Below, one piece after another: positions 33,217-40,079 of a stretch of 47,976 nt of DNA. Position 1 is the stretch's first letter. Each line of letters begins with the position of its first letter. The position numbers and the translations under genes were made by a program. The DNA is from an uncultured Clostridia bacterium (lineage in GTDB: Bacteria > Bacillota > Clostridia > Oscillospirales > Acutalibacteraceae), in the NCBI GenBank assembly GCA_947369085.1, contig CANBJR010000016.1, positions 1-47,976 of the forward strand, written 5' to 3'. The notes beneath the pieces are model-generated. The model was given only the letters and a program-made list of their open reading frames with translations. It ran no database searches and was not told the origin of the DNA.

Positions 33217-33444
33217 TTATTTCTTATCGTCAAAAAAATTTTCTTCATTTACATATGACATAATGTCACCAGGCTGGCAACTTAAAGCTTTGCATAATTT
33301 TTCTATTGTGTCAGTTGTTACGCTTTTGCCATTTTTTAATGCTGTTAATGCGCTTTGTGAAATGATATTCTCTTTTCTAATTTTATATGTAGTTAATCCT
33401 TTTTCTTTCATTAGTGAAAATAGTTTTTCATAACTTAATGACAT
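33217..33444 (-). CDS. XRE-family repressor, CI-like
   Basis: A 75-residue regulator reduced to the HTH domain: KLFSLMKEKGLTTYKIRKEN, then IISQSALTALKNGKSVTTDT and LCKALSCQPGDIMSY. It is divergent from the rightward operon, and the gap between them holds overlapping promoters and palindromes. It lies upstream of fic in the leftward direction. The likely role is a lysogeny-type switch for element 1. Confidence 0.85.
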   Translation of the reverse strand: MSLSYEKLFSLMKEKGLTTYKIRKENIISQSALTALKNGKSVTTDTIEKLCKALSCQPGDIMSYVNEENFFDDKK

Positions 33445-33500
33445 ACTTTTTATTATTCCTTTCCAGTATATATTTATAAGCTCTCTATTCCATTGTAGAT

Positions 33501-33607
33501 ATTATATCATAAATATGCACGGATTTCAATGTACAAAATATACATTAAATTCCGTGAATGTTTGTACAGTTTGACATATTGACTATTCACGGATTACGGT
33601 GTATAAT
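33501..33607. promoter_or_regulatory. Divergent promoter pair with palindromic operators
   Basis: Leftward: TTGAAA (33524-33529), 17-nt spacer, TATAAT (33501-33506). Rightward: TTGACT (33579-33584), 17-nt spacer, TATAAT (33602-33607). A 39-bp imperfect palindrome at 33518-33556 (arms CACGGATTTCAATGTA and TACATTAAATTCCGTG) covers the leftward -35. A third CACGGATT (33588-33595) lies in the rightward spacer and is inverted relative to TCCGTGAAT (33551-33559). This is the layout expected for a CI/Cro-type switch. Confidence 0.8.
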
Positions 33608-33664
33608 ATAGACAGTGAAGGGAAACACAACCAACACAATAAAAACATAAAGGAGTTAAAAACT

Positions 33665-33939
33665 ATGTCAACAAACGAACTTGAAAAAAAATCAAAAAGT
33701 TACAGGAGTGGGAGGCACTCGCAGAGGAAGCAAAGGCAGAAGCCGAAGCACTCAAAGACGAAATCAAAGCCGAAATGCTCAACAGAGACACAGAGGAACT
33801 CACAGCAGGGCGTTATATTTGCCGTTGGACTCCTGTATTATCCAATCGCTTTGACACAACCACATTCAAAAAAGAACACGCCGAAATGTACAAGCAGTAC
33901 ACAAAGCAATCATCAAGCCGTAGATTTTCAATCGCTTAA
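33665..33939 (+). pseudogene. Mobile-element conserved small protein with a frameshift at A8
   Basis: The gene begins MSTNELEKK behind AAAGGAG, then meets a run of eight A (33684-33691). Reading on in frame gives an implausible Arg/Ser/Gln-rich product. A -1 shift on A_AAA_AAA gives IKKLQEWEALAEEAKAEAEA, then EMLNRDTEELTAGRYICRW and QYTKQSSSRRFSIA, about 91 residues in all. That is the pattern of a small helical protein I recall as frequent in Clostridia mobile elements. A mutation, sequencing error or genuine programmed slippage could explain it. First gene of the rightward operon. Confidence 0.75.
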
Positions 33940-34067
33940 AAGAAAAGCCCTTATATAAGCGGCAACTTATATAAAGGCAAGCAACAAACACCACCAACAC
34001 AGCGGAGCAGTTACAATACTATTATATATGTAGCTGCTCCGAAAATCAATAAAAAGGAGCATAAAAA

Positions 34068-34559
34068 ATGAAATGGTTTTCAAATCCTCAAACTTTAGAG
34101 GAGCTTAAAAAACAGTATAAACAACTTGCATTAAAACATCATCCGGATTTAGGCGGTAATACATCCGATATGCAATCAATCAACAATGAGTATGATTTAC
34201 TCTTTGCAAGATTAAAAAATACACACGCAACCGCAGAGGGCAAGACATACACAACAAAAACGGAAACAACCGAAACGCCGGATGAATTCAAAAATATAAT
34301 AAATGCGTTAATAAATCTTAAAGGCATTAACATTGAATTGTGCGGCTCTTGGCTTTGGATTACAGGCAACACGAGAGAACACAAGGAAGTATTAAAGGGC
34401 TTACATTTCAGATGGAGCAAATCAAAATGTGCTTGGTATTACCATAGTAACGATTACAGAAAATCGAGTAGTAAAACATATTCGCTTGATGAAATCCGCG
34501 ACCTTTACGGAAGTGAAACAATCAAATCAGAGCCACAATTAAAATTAGCAATCGTTTAA
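34068..34559 (+). CDS. J-domain protein with C-terminal element-specific domain (element 1 copy)
   Basis: The N-terminal ~60 residues form a J domain (TLEELKKQYKQLALKHHPDL, with the HPD motif at about residues 25-27, then GGNTSDMQSINNEYDLLFAR), able to stimulate an Hsp70 ATPase. Residues 85-163 are a compact domain with IELCGSWLWITGNTREHKEV and WSKSKCAWYYH. Length is 163. A paralogue lies in element 2 at 47276-47764. AAGGAGC precedes the ATG. Similar proteins occur in Firmicutes conjugative elements and plasmids; the role may be replication or DnaK recruitment, which is inferred. Confidence 0.88.
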   Translation: MKWFSNPQTLEELKKQYKQLALKHHPDLGGNTSDMQSINNEYDLLFARLKNTHATAEGKTYTTKTETTETPDEFKNIINALINLKGINIELCGSWLWITGNTREHKEVLKGLHFRWSKSKCAWYYHSNDYRKSSSKTYSLDEIRDLYGSETIKSEPQLKLAIV

Positions 34560-34590
34560 TAATTAAAGCTGTGCTATCGGCTTAACGGGC
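34558..34590 (+). repeat. Repeated 33-nt leader, copy 1
   Basis: AATAATTAAAGCTGTGCTAT, then CGGCTTAACGGGC. It lies 16 nt before the ATG of the 66-residue gene and touches the stop of the J-domain gene. It can pair AAGCT with GGCTT. Copy 2 is at 35127-35159 with one change. Confidence 0.85.
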
Positions 34591-34606
34591 GGAAAGGTAT
34601 ATTGTT

Positions 34607-34807
34607 ATGAAAATTTTAACTATTTCTATTATTTGCTTGTATATAGCATTTAATATTGTAACATCTAAAATGCTGACAGCAAAAGAGATGAAAAGCCGTT
34701 TCATTGATGGTCAATGCATTGTCGGTAAAATAACCGCTAATGCTTTTTATAGTGTAGCTTGGTTATTAAAGGGATTAAGATTTATTATTATAAATACTGT
34801 TAAATAA
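34607..34807 (+). CDS. Small membrane protein
   Basis: Sixty-six residues with an N-terminal membrane segment (KILTISIICLYIAFNIVTS) and a second hydrophobic C-terminal half (FYSVAWLLKGLRFIIINTV). GAAAGG precedes the ATG. It follows leader repeat copy 1. Not recognised. Confidence 0.65.
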   Translation: MKILTISIICLYIAFNIVTSKMLTAKEMKSRFIDGQCIVGKITANAFYSVAWLLKGLRFIIINTVK

Positions 34808-34822
34808 AGGAGATTTTTAAAA

Positions 34823-35110
34823 ATGATTAAATTCACAGACAAGGACAATAACAAACAGTTTATTGCTATCGAACTTAAAGACAACACAGCAGCGAAAATA
34901 ATAATTGAAAACTTAAAGAAAACATATGAATCATTGCAGCAGGCTAATATTATTTTTGATACATCGGAAATAGTTATCGAAATTGATAATAATATAAATT
35001 TTGGCTTTTCGCTTAATGAATTAAGAAAGCATATCAAAACCGTTGCAGCGGTAACAGTAACACATTTTTGTGTTGATACAGACGAACCAACACAAAGATA
35101 TTACGGCTAA
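34823..35110 (+). CDS. Hypothetical 95-residue protein
   Basis: Begins MIKFTDKDNNKQFIAIELKD; alternating beta and helix pattern (AAKIIIENLKKTYESLQQAN) without signals. AAAGGAG is 10 nt before the ATG, and the gene begins 15 nt after the preceding one. Family not recognised. Confidence 0.65.
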   Translation: MIKFTDKDNNKQFIAIELKDNTAAKIIIENLKKTYESLQQANIIFDTSEIVIEIDNNINFGFSLNELRKHIKTVAAVTVTHFCVDTDEPTQRYYG

Positions 35111-35126
35111 TATTCAATGCTACAAT

Positions 35127-35159
35127 AATAATTAAAGCTGTGCTATCGGCTTGACGGGC
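35127..35159 (+). repeat. Repeated 33-nt leader, copy 2
   Basis: Same sequence as 34558-34590 except G for A at one base (CGGCTTGACGGGC). It lies 11 nt before the ATG of the 80-residue gene and overlaps no coding sequence. Confidence 0.85.
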
Positions 35160-35170
35160 TGGAGGTAGTA

Positions 35171-35413
35171 ATGAAAGCAACAATAAAACTTGAAACACTG
35201 TCAAAAGCAAAACTAAAAATAATATATGTTGACAAATTCCGGGTTGATGCTATTTTCCAATGGAGAAACAAAAAATCATTATTAACTTGGTATAGTGATT
35301 ATTTCATTGAATTTGATTTATCATATTTTTTAAGTGATGAAGTTCTTGAATCGTTACTTGATGAAATGATGGATATATGCGCTAATTATCAAAATTGCAA
35401 AATAGGCGGCTGA
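35171..35413 (+). CDS. Hypothetical 80-residue protein
   Basis: Begins MKATIKLETLSKAKLKIIYV and ends CANYQNCKIGG; acidic second half (FLSDEVLESLLDEMMDICAN). GGAGG precedes the ATG. Follows leader repeat copy 2. No function visible. Confidence 0.65.
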   Translation: MKATIKLETLSKAKLKIIYVDKFRVDAIFQWRNKKSLLTWYSDYFIEFDLSYFLSDEVLESLLDEMMDICANYQNCKIGG

Positions 35414-35511
35414 AATATGCCGCCATATTCTCATTAAAAATAGAGCGTACTTTATTTTTACATTTAGATGGTATAATATAGTTGTAAAAATAGAATTACA
35501 AAAACATTTAT

Positions 35512-35538
35512 TTTACATTTTGTAAAGCATATTATAAT
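35512..35538 (+). promoter_or_regulatory. Promoter-like region with palindrome before the recombinase gene
   Basis: TTTACATTTTGTAAA (35512-35526) is a 15-nt palindrome, followed by TATAAT at 35533-35538. A second TATAAT is at 35472-35477. Serine resolvases often bind such sites near their own genes, so autoregulation or a res site is possible. The -35 spacing is poor (15 nt). Confidence 0.45.
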
Positions 35539-35566
35539 ATTAAATTTACATAGCAGGAGGTACAAT

Positions 35567-36124
35567 ATGCAAATAGCTTATATTAGAGTATCAAGCATAG
35601 ACCAAAACGAGCAGCGGCAAATTGAAGCTATGCAGCGGTATAATATAGAAAAGTGGTTCATAGAAAAGGTATCAGGCAAAGACACAAACCGCCCAAAATT
35701 AAAAGAAATGCTTGACTTTGCAAGAGAGGGCGACACAATACATATACACGACTTTTCAAGGCTTGCACGGTCAACAAAAGATTTACTTGACATTGTGGAA
35801 CTACTCAACAGTAAAGGCATTACACTAATAAGCAATAAAGAAAATATTGACAGTAGCACACCAACGGGAAAGTTAATGCTTACAATGATAGGAGCAATTA
35901 ACGAATTTGAGCGTACAAACCTATTAGAAAGACAACGAGAGGGAATAATTATAGCAAAGCGCAACGGTAAATATAAAGGGCGTAAAGCTGTATCAATCCC
36001 GGATTTTGATAAACATTATCGAAGATATATTTCAAGAGAAATAAGCAAATCAGAACTTGCAAAAGAATTAAATATCAGCCGTCCGACACTTGACAAACTA
36101 ATAAAAGATTATCAACAACAATAA
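35567..36124 (+). CDS. Serine recombinase, resolvase/invertase type
   Basis: Cuts and rejoins DNA through a serine nucleophile. The 185 residues show the catalytic head MQIAYIRVSSIDQNEQRQIE (Ser about residue 9), the IHIHDFSRLARSTKDLLDI arginines, GAINEFERTNLLERQREGI, the long E helix, and a C-terminal HTH (SKSELAKELNISRPTLDKLI). Length is that of small Hin/TnpR-type enzymes, not the large integrase group. AGGAGG precedes the ATG. In a 21-kb element with its own tyrosine integrase it may resolve multimers or invert DNA, though no inverted pair of gene segments was found. Confidence 0.93.
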   Translation: MQIAYIRVSSIDQNEQRQIEAMQRYNIEKWFIEKVSGKDTNRPKLKEMLDFAREGDTIHIHDFSRLARSTKDLLDIVELLNSKGITLISNKENIDSSTPTGKLMLTMIGAINEFERTNLLERQREGIIIAKRNGKYKGRKAVSIPDFDKHYRRYISREISKSELAKELNISRPTLDKLIKDYQQQ

Positions 36125-36296
36125 TAAATAATATAAGATTGGCAGCGGTAATATTATATCGCTGCTTATCTTTTATATATGGATATGGGATGCATATGGC
36201 TGGGGGTGGTTTACATTTTGAAAGAAAAACAACACACCCACAAAAGGCTAATGTGCTACTCTTCACTCTAACCGAAATTTTCAAAGGAGACCGAAA

Positions 36297-36699
36297 ATGC
36301 TTATAATTAACAACTACAATTTGATTATTAAAAAAAACGAATGAGAAACCATTGGTAATTAAAAACCATAGTCTTTCTTTTAATATTTCGTTAGAACAAA
36401 TATTGTATATAACGGTTCAAAACCTTGATTACCCTGTAATTTGTCCTATTTGTAATTATGAAGTAAAAATTAGAGATAGCAAACGCAGATATATAAAAGA
36501 TGAGACAGGACAAAAGATTCCACTAAATTTAAAAAGGTACTATTGCAGCAGGTGTAATAAACTACATACTGAAATTCCCGACATTATCGAGCCATATAAA
36601 CAATATGACTCATTAACAATAGAAAAGGTTAAATCAGGCGATATATCGTCATTTGCCGGAGATGACTCAACCATCAGGAATTGGCAGCGGAAAAAGTAA
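36297..36699 (+). pseudogene. DUF6431-like zinc-binding protein, N-terminus frameshifted at A8
   Basis: An ATG at 36297 behind AAAGGAG encodes MLIINNYNLIIKK and then fails at eight A (36330-36337) with a TGA at 36342. Losing one A would join it to the frame from 36352 (VIKNHSLSFNISLEQILYIT, then CPICNYEVKIRDSKRRYIK, CSRCNKLHTEIPDIIEPYKQ), giving 134 residues. The CPIC/CSRC knuckles and the HTEIPD..PYK stretch are those of DUF6431 proteins, which are linked to transposase-like genes. A TTG at 36352 could give a shorter protein but has no ribosome site. Same kind of lesion as at 33684 and 2901. Confidence 0.7.
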
Positions 36700-36782
36700 C
36701 ACACCCACTTTTCCTGTATTTTGGTTAATTTCTGATATATACTTTGTGATAAGAGTTTTACGATTTGCAAGGTGGTGATGAC

Positions 36783-37259
36783 TTGGAGAAAAATAAAAAG
36801 TACATAATTGCTTTAATATTGTTGGTTATTGTTGTTATTATTCTTGTTTGGTTATTCTATTCCTGTCAAAGTCGCAAGACTAATCCAACAGCAGATACTA
36901 CAACAACCGAGTCGAAATCACTTGATTTTACACCCTATAACAATACAGAGGACACAATCATTATTCCCGGCATTGATGGGTTAAATCTTAAAGGAGGACA
37001 ATTACAGCAGCAGGTAGATTTTTGTAATCCTTCGCAAAATAAGTGCTATTTTCAAATATCATTGTTTCTATCCGATGGTACATTGATTTGGAAATCTGAT
37101 TACATAGCACCTTCAGCAGAAATTTCGGAAATAACTCTTTATAAGGAATTACAGAAAGGGTTATATAAAAACTGTCGGCTTGTGTATGATTGCTATTCTT
37201 TAAACGACAAATCACAATTAAACAGCGGAAAAGTAAAACTCGAAATCAATTCATATTAG
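36783..37259 (+). CDS. Membrane-anchored extracellular protein
   Basis: The 158 residues begin MEKNKKYIIALILLVIVVI (TTG start at 36783, behind AGGTGG), a single N-terminal anchor, then a Thr/Ser-rich spacer and an extracellular beta domain with IIIPGIDGLNLKGGQLQQQ, NPSQNKCYFQISLFLSDGTL and KSDYIAPSAEISEITLYKEL. I recognise this type as one usually found beside a secreted partner like the next gene, 19 nt downstream. Its role is probably in surface structure or adhesion. The true start could also be the TTG at 36765, which has no ribosome site. Confidence 0.72.
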   Translation: MEKNKKYIIALILLVIVVIILVWLFYSCQSRKTNPTADTTTTESKSLDFTPYNNTEDTIIIPGIDGLNLKGGQLQQQVDFCNPSQNKCYFQISLFLSDGTLIWKSDYIAPSAEISEITLYKELQKGLYKNCRLVYDCYSLNDKSQLNSGKVKLEINSY

Positions 37260-37278
37260 ATAAAGGACGGTATCAAAA

Positions 37279-37767
37279 ATGAAAAAGTTAATCGCAAGTA
37301 TTTTAGCAATGGTTGTAATGGCTTCTGTATCTGTAACAGCATTTGCAGCAGAAGATTTATCAGCAGGCAGCGGCGAAAGTGAAATCAAAACGCACGTATA
37401 TAGCCACTATTCTATTACAATTCCAGCAGTCATTGATTTACAAAACGGTGAAGTCGGACAAGTTACAATTTCGGATGCTATGATTGAGGATAATTATAAC
37501 GTAAAAGTGTTCGTCACAAACACGGAGGAATTTGGCGGCATTAGATTAACACATTCAAACGGAACAGATTCAATAAATTGTAGTTTGCTTAATATTGAAA
37601 ACAATATGCTTGCTAACACAGAAAATCCTCTTGTTTCATTCGGAAATGCTGACCTTCAGCAAGGAACAACTACAAAGTATTTCGATATTCAAGCTGAAAA
37701 CTATGGTATGCCTGGTGATTACAGCGGTATTATGCAGTATTCTTTTGAATGCACGCCGAACGAATAA
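37279..37767 (+). CDS. Secreted beta-sandwich surface protein
   Basis: The 162 residues start with a clear Sec signal (MKKLIASILAMVVMASVSVT, cut after AFA) and a mature domain with YSHYSITIPAVIDLQNGEVG, VTISDAMIEDNYNVKVFVTN and DYSGIMQYSFECTPNE, a WxL/pilin-like beta-sandwich pattern. No anchor is present, so it probably binds a partner such as the anchored protein upstream. AAAGGACGG lies before the ATG. The two form a cargo pair of element 1. Firm as a secreted protein; role inferred. Confidence 0.75.
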   Translation: MKKLIASILAMVVMASVSVTAFAAEDLSAGSGESEIKTHVYSHYSITIPAVIDLQNGEVGQVTISDAMIEDNYNVKVFVTNTEEFGGIRLTHSNGTDSINCSLLNIENNMLANTENPLVSFGNADLQQGTTTKYFDIQAENYGMPGDYSGIMQYSFECTPNE

Positions 37768-37774
37768 AAAATTT

Positions 37775-37803
37775 ATGGGAGCTGCTCAATCTGCAACTCC
37801 CAT
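37775..37803. terminator. Bidirectional terminator
   Basis: ATGGGAGCTGC / GCAACTCCCAT stem (one mismatch), with T-rich tails on both sides (minus strand AAATTTTTTATT). Lies between convergent genes. Confidence 0.82.
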
Positions 37804-37811
37804 TTAATAAT

Positions 37812-38651
37812 TTATTCTTGTATTGATGTTACAACGCCGTCATCAAAATAAATATATTTTCCAGATGAATATACCCATTGTTCGTGAACGCCATATTTTG
37901 TAGTAGTTTTGTTTATTTTTGTTGGCTTTCCCCAGGTTGAGTTTTTAACTTCTTCTGCAGTCATTCCGATTTCTGGTTCATTTTTTAGTGGTTTCTGTGT
38001 TGTATCGTTTTCAGTAGTTTCTTTTGGTTTGGAAATCATATAATTGTATAAAATACTACTGTTCCAAGTAACAGTACAGACACTTCTTTGTTCTAATGTT
38101 TTTGGAATACAAAATTCAAAATCACCTATTCCAGAAAATGTATAAGATATATTCTGTTCTTCAACATTGCTGCCGAAGATAGACATAATTTTTTTATTTA
38201 ACATATCTCTTTCATTATCTTTAATTTTCTCATCATCATTCAGAATAAGATAAAATTCGATTATTGTCTTATTATCCCAACCTAAACGAACAGATATTGT
38301 TCCATTATGACCATAAAAAGAGCCATTCCATAAATCGTGCGAAAAGTCATTATAATTCCAGCTGGTTGTATTAGCATTGAGAACTGACACATCTAAACCA
38401 ATAAATTTACGATAGTCAACAAATTCTTCTGGTATAGTGTAATCAATTTTTTGTTTTGAATCTGGTTTGTCAAAATCCGTATCTTGACTTTTGTAAATTG
38501 TTGTTATCTCATTTATGTATTGTTGAGTAGATTCGGTACTATATGAATCAGTTGAAGTGTTTTGTATATCATTCGTTGGAGTTTTGTTACATCCTATTAA
38601 AGGTACTAATAATAAAGCAACAACACATAAAATAATAATTTTTTTCACCAT
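37812..38651 (-). CDS. Lipoprotein with C-terminal SmpA/BamE-like repeat domain
   Basis: The 279 residues have a lipoprotein signal (VVALLLVPLIGCNKT), a Ser/Thr/Gln-rich tether, a middle domain (WNYNDFSHDLWNGSFYGHNG) and a C-terminal module GMTAEEVKNSTWGKPTKINK followed by HEQWVYSSGKYIYFDDGVVT, the pattern of small outer-surface modules that appear in many Firmicutes lipoproteins. Likely surface cargo. Substrate or partner unknown. Downstream of the zinc-ribbon gene in the same direction, 51 nt apart. Confidence 0.75.
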   Translation of the reverse strand: MVKKIIILCVVALLLVPLIGCNKTPTNDIQNTSTDSYSTESTQQYINEITTIYKSQDTDFDKPDSKQKIDYTIPEEFVDYRKFIGLDVSVLNANTTSWNYNDFSHDLWNGSFYGHNGTISVRLGWDNKTIIEFYLILNDDEKIKDNERDMLNKKIMSIFGSNVEEQNISYTFSGIGDFEFCIPKTLEQRSVCTVTWNSSILYNYMISKPKETTENDTTQKPLKNEPEIGMTAEEVKNSTWGKPTKINKTTTKYGVHEQWVYSSGKYIYFDDGVVTSIQE

Positions 38652-38702
38652 ATTATACGTCCCTTATATACAATGAATATTGATTATTTACGCATAAGCA
38701 TA

Positions 38703-39149
38703 TTACCATTTGTAACCACAATTATTGCATTTGAATTGTGACAATGCAGTTTTACTAAACAAACCGAACATTGCACCACCGACAACTTTTGATGTAGTGG
38801 AGATTTTACTTACATTTGTAGAGCCACAAGTCGGGCATTTCGGAACATTGCAATTATCTGTACTTTTTTGATTTGCTGAAAAAATATTTTTCAAAATCTC
38901 ATCGTGTTGTTCTTTTGTTGGTTGATAGTTAAATTTTCGCTCATCAAATAATGGATTTTGCTTGACTTCTTCAATGAAAAAATCTCTCCAATGAGTGTAA
39001 TCACCATATTGTTCAAGAGATTTTTCTCTGTAATATTCACTATCATACTTTGATTCAACCAATGTCATAACGGAGCGACATTTAACACATCTAACAGTTG
39101 ATGGAAATTGGGTTTCTCCACAATAAGGACAATAATAATGTTTACTCAT
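38703..39149 (-). CDS. Double zinc-ribbon protein
   Basis: The 148 residues start MSKHYYCPYCGETQFPSTVR with CVKCRS, one ribbon, and end with CPTCGSTNVSKISTTSKVVG, then FKCNNCGYKW, a second ribbon with a Gly-rich hydrophobic insert. Between them lies a helical acidic stretch. Phage and Gram-positive membrane-associated proteins carry this C-terminal form. Divergent from the XRE gene at 39302. Function unknown. Confidence 0.72.
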   Translation of the reverse strand: MSKHYYCPYCGETQFPSTVRCVKCRSVMTLVESKYDSEYYREKSLEQYGDYTHWRDFFIEEVKQNPLFDERKFNYQPTKEQHDEILKNIFSANQKSTDNCNVPKCPTCGSTNVSKISTTSKVVGGAMFGLFSKTALSQFKCNNCGYKW

Positions 39150-39248
39150 ATCAATCCCTCTTTTTAGTTAATGAAAAACAGAATCATAATATCTATTAAA
39201 ATAATAACACAATCAGTAGCATAAATCAACACTTACAGTAACTATATT

Positions 39249-39289
39249 CAACGCCTATTGTGAATAATTTTAGTTTACTATAAGCGTTG
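39249..39289. promoter_or_regulatory. Operator-like inverted repeat before the XRE gene
   Basis: CAACGC (39249-39254) and GCGTTG (39284-39289) flank an AT-rich stretch with TATAAG. The right arm overlaps the GGAG ribosome site of the XRE gene, so self-repression is plausible. Confidence 0.45.
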
Positions 39290-39301
39290 GAGGATAACAC
39301 T

Positions 39302-39595
39302 ATGATTAAAGGATTACCCGAAAAATTAAAAGAACTCCGAAATAAATACGGCTTTTCACAAAAAGAAGTCGCAGATAGATTGGAGATTTCACCATCTATT
39401 GTTTCCGGCTATGAAACAGGCGAGAGAACTCCGAGTATTGATGTTTTGCTTTCAATATCGTATCTTTATAATTGTAGCGTTGATTATTTGCTTGGAAAAT
39501 CAAATGAGCAGCCCCCTATACAAATTGATACTTCAAAACTTAATGATAATCAAATACAAGCAATAAATGTGTTAATCGAATCGTTTACAAAATAA
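39302..39595 (+). CDS. XRE-family regulator
   Basis: The 97 residues hold a full HTH_3 domain (LKELRNKYGFSQKEVADRLE, ISPSIVSGYETGERTPSIDV, YNCSVDYLLGKS) and a short C-terminal helix. I start at ATG 39302, nine bases after GGAGG; a TTG upstream at 39287 overlaps that site. It is the last gene before the right att site and probably controls itself and the divergent zinc-ribbon gene, or excision. Confidence 0.88.
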   Translation: MIKGLPEKLKELRNKYGFSQKEVADRLEISPSIVSGYETGERTPSIDVLLSISYLYNCSVDYLLGKSNEQPPIQIDTSKLNDNQIQAINVLIESFTK

Positions 39596-39731
39596 TGAGA
39601 TGTACTATCCGATTGTAGGGGAGTACATTTTTAATTAAATCTCAATAAAGATTAAATTCATATTTACTCTTTATTCAAATTTAATTTATGGATATAGCCG
39701 ACTGTATTTCATATACACTTTTTTCAAAATC

Positions 39732-39754
39732 ATCTACACTTTATCTACACTTTT
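39732..39754. repeat. Right arm-type integrase sites of element 1
   Basis: ATCTACACTTT at 39732-39742 and ATCTACACTTTT at 39743-39754 in direct tandem; a TATACACTTTTTT variant precedes them. They match 18977-18988. The rest of the 39596-39886 gap is AT-rich with no gene. Confidence 0.65.
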
Positions 39755-39886
39755 ACATAAAATATTCGTTTGCAATGGGTAAACACGAAGATGATTTATG
39801 TATTTTTACCAAATAACAATTCTATTTATTGTTAATATCAAACAATATAACACCACTTAATACAGAATAAAACACAACTTCTTACG

Positions 39887-39931
39887 CTCCAAAACCGCGT
39901 GCCGAGGGTTCAAGTCCTTCTGCCCCTGCCA
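39887..39931. repeat. att junction between elements 1 and 2 (tRNA-Trp 3' copy)
   Basis: Forty-five bases identical to 18863-18907 save one. It lacks the 5' half of the tRNA, so it is not a gene. It is the right end of element 1 and the left end of element 2. Confidence 0.92.
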
Positions 39932-39945
39932 ATTACAAGTCCTTG

Positions 39946-39985
39946 AAAATGGCTTAAACAAGCCGTTTTTGAGGATTTTTCTTTT
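39946..39985 (+). terminator. Terminator after the att junction
   Basis: AAAATGGCTT / AAGCCGTTTT stem with a 4-nt loop, then TGAGGATTTTTCTTTTT. Equivalent in place to the one after tRNA-Trp; each element brings its own tRNA terminator. Confidence 0.85.
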
Positions 39986-40022
39986 TGCAAAATGACTTAT
40001 TAATCCCCTAAAAATACGGTCT

Positions 40023-40077
40023 TTCTAAAAATTTTCTAAAAATACTCAAAATTCGTATTCTAAAAATTTCTAAAAAT
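40023..40077. repeat. Arm-type integrase sites of element 2
   Basis: TTCTAAAAAT occurs four times, at 40023, 40034, 40058 and 40068, as two closely spaced pairs. They are directly beside the integrase stop codon and differ from element 1's arm sites. Confidence 0.65.
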
Positions 40078-40079
40078 TT

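Larger units (their letters stand above)
18908..39931. mobile_element. Integrated element 1, about 21.0 kb, at tRNA-Trp
   Basis: Bounded by the 45-bp direct repeats and carrying its own integrase, excisionase-like gene and arm-type repeats at both ends. Content: lone tape-measure gene, HNH endonuclease, small regulators, Fic, CI-like switch, J-domain protein, serine recombinase, surface cargo. No capsid, terminase, portal, tail tube, conjugation or plasmid replication genes are recognised. It could be a phage satellite, a cargo island or a mosaic of prophage and conjugative-element pieces. Confidence 0.88.

Noticed and set aside
33599..33958. A 119-residue Lys/Gln/Ser-rich protein in the unshifted frame
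   Set aside because: Composition is typical of an out-of-frame reading; the shifted frame from 33665 gives a well-formed helical protein.
39887..39931. Possible second tRNA-Trp gene
   Set aside because: Only the 3' half from the anticodon loop is present; the 5' acceptor, D arm and promoter are missing, so it is an att site.
18908..39931. Complete prophage
   Set aside because: No terminase, portal, capsid, tail-tube, holin or lysin gene could be seen despite reading all frames; only a tape-measure gene is virion-like.
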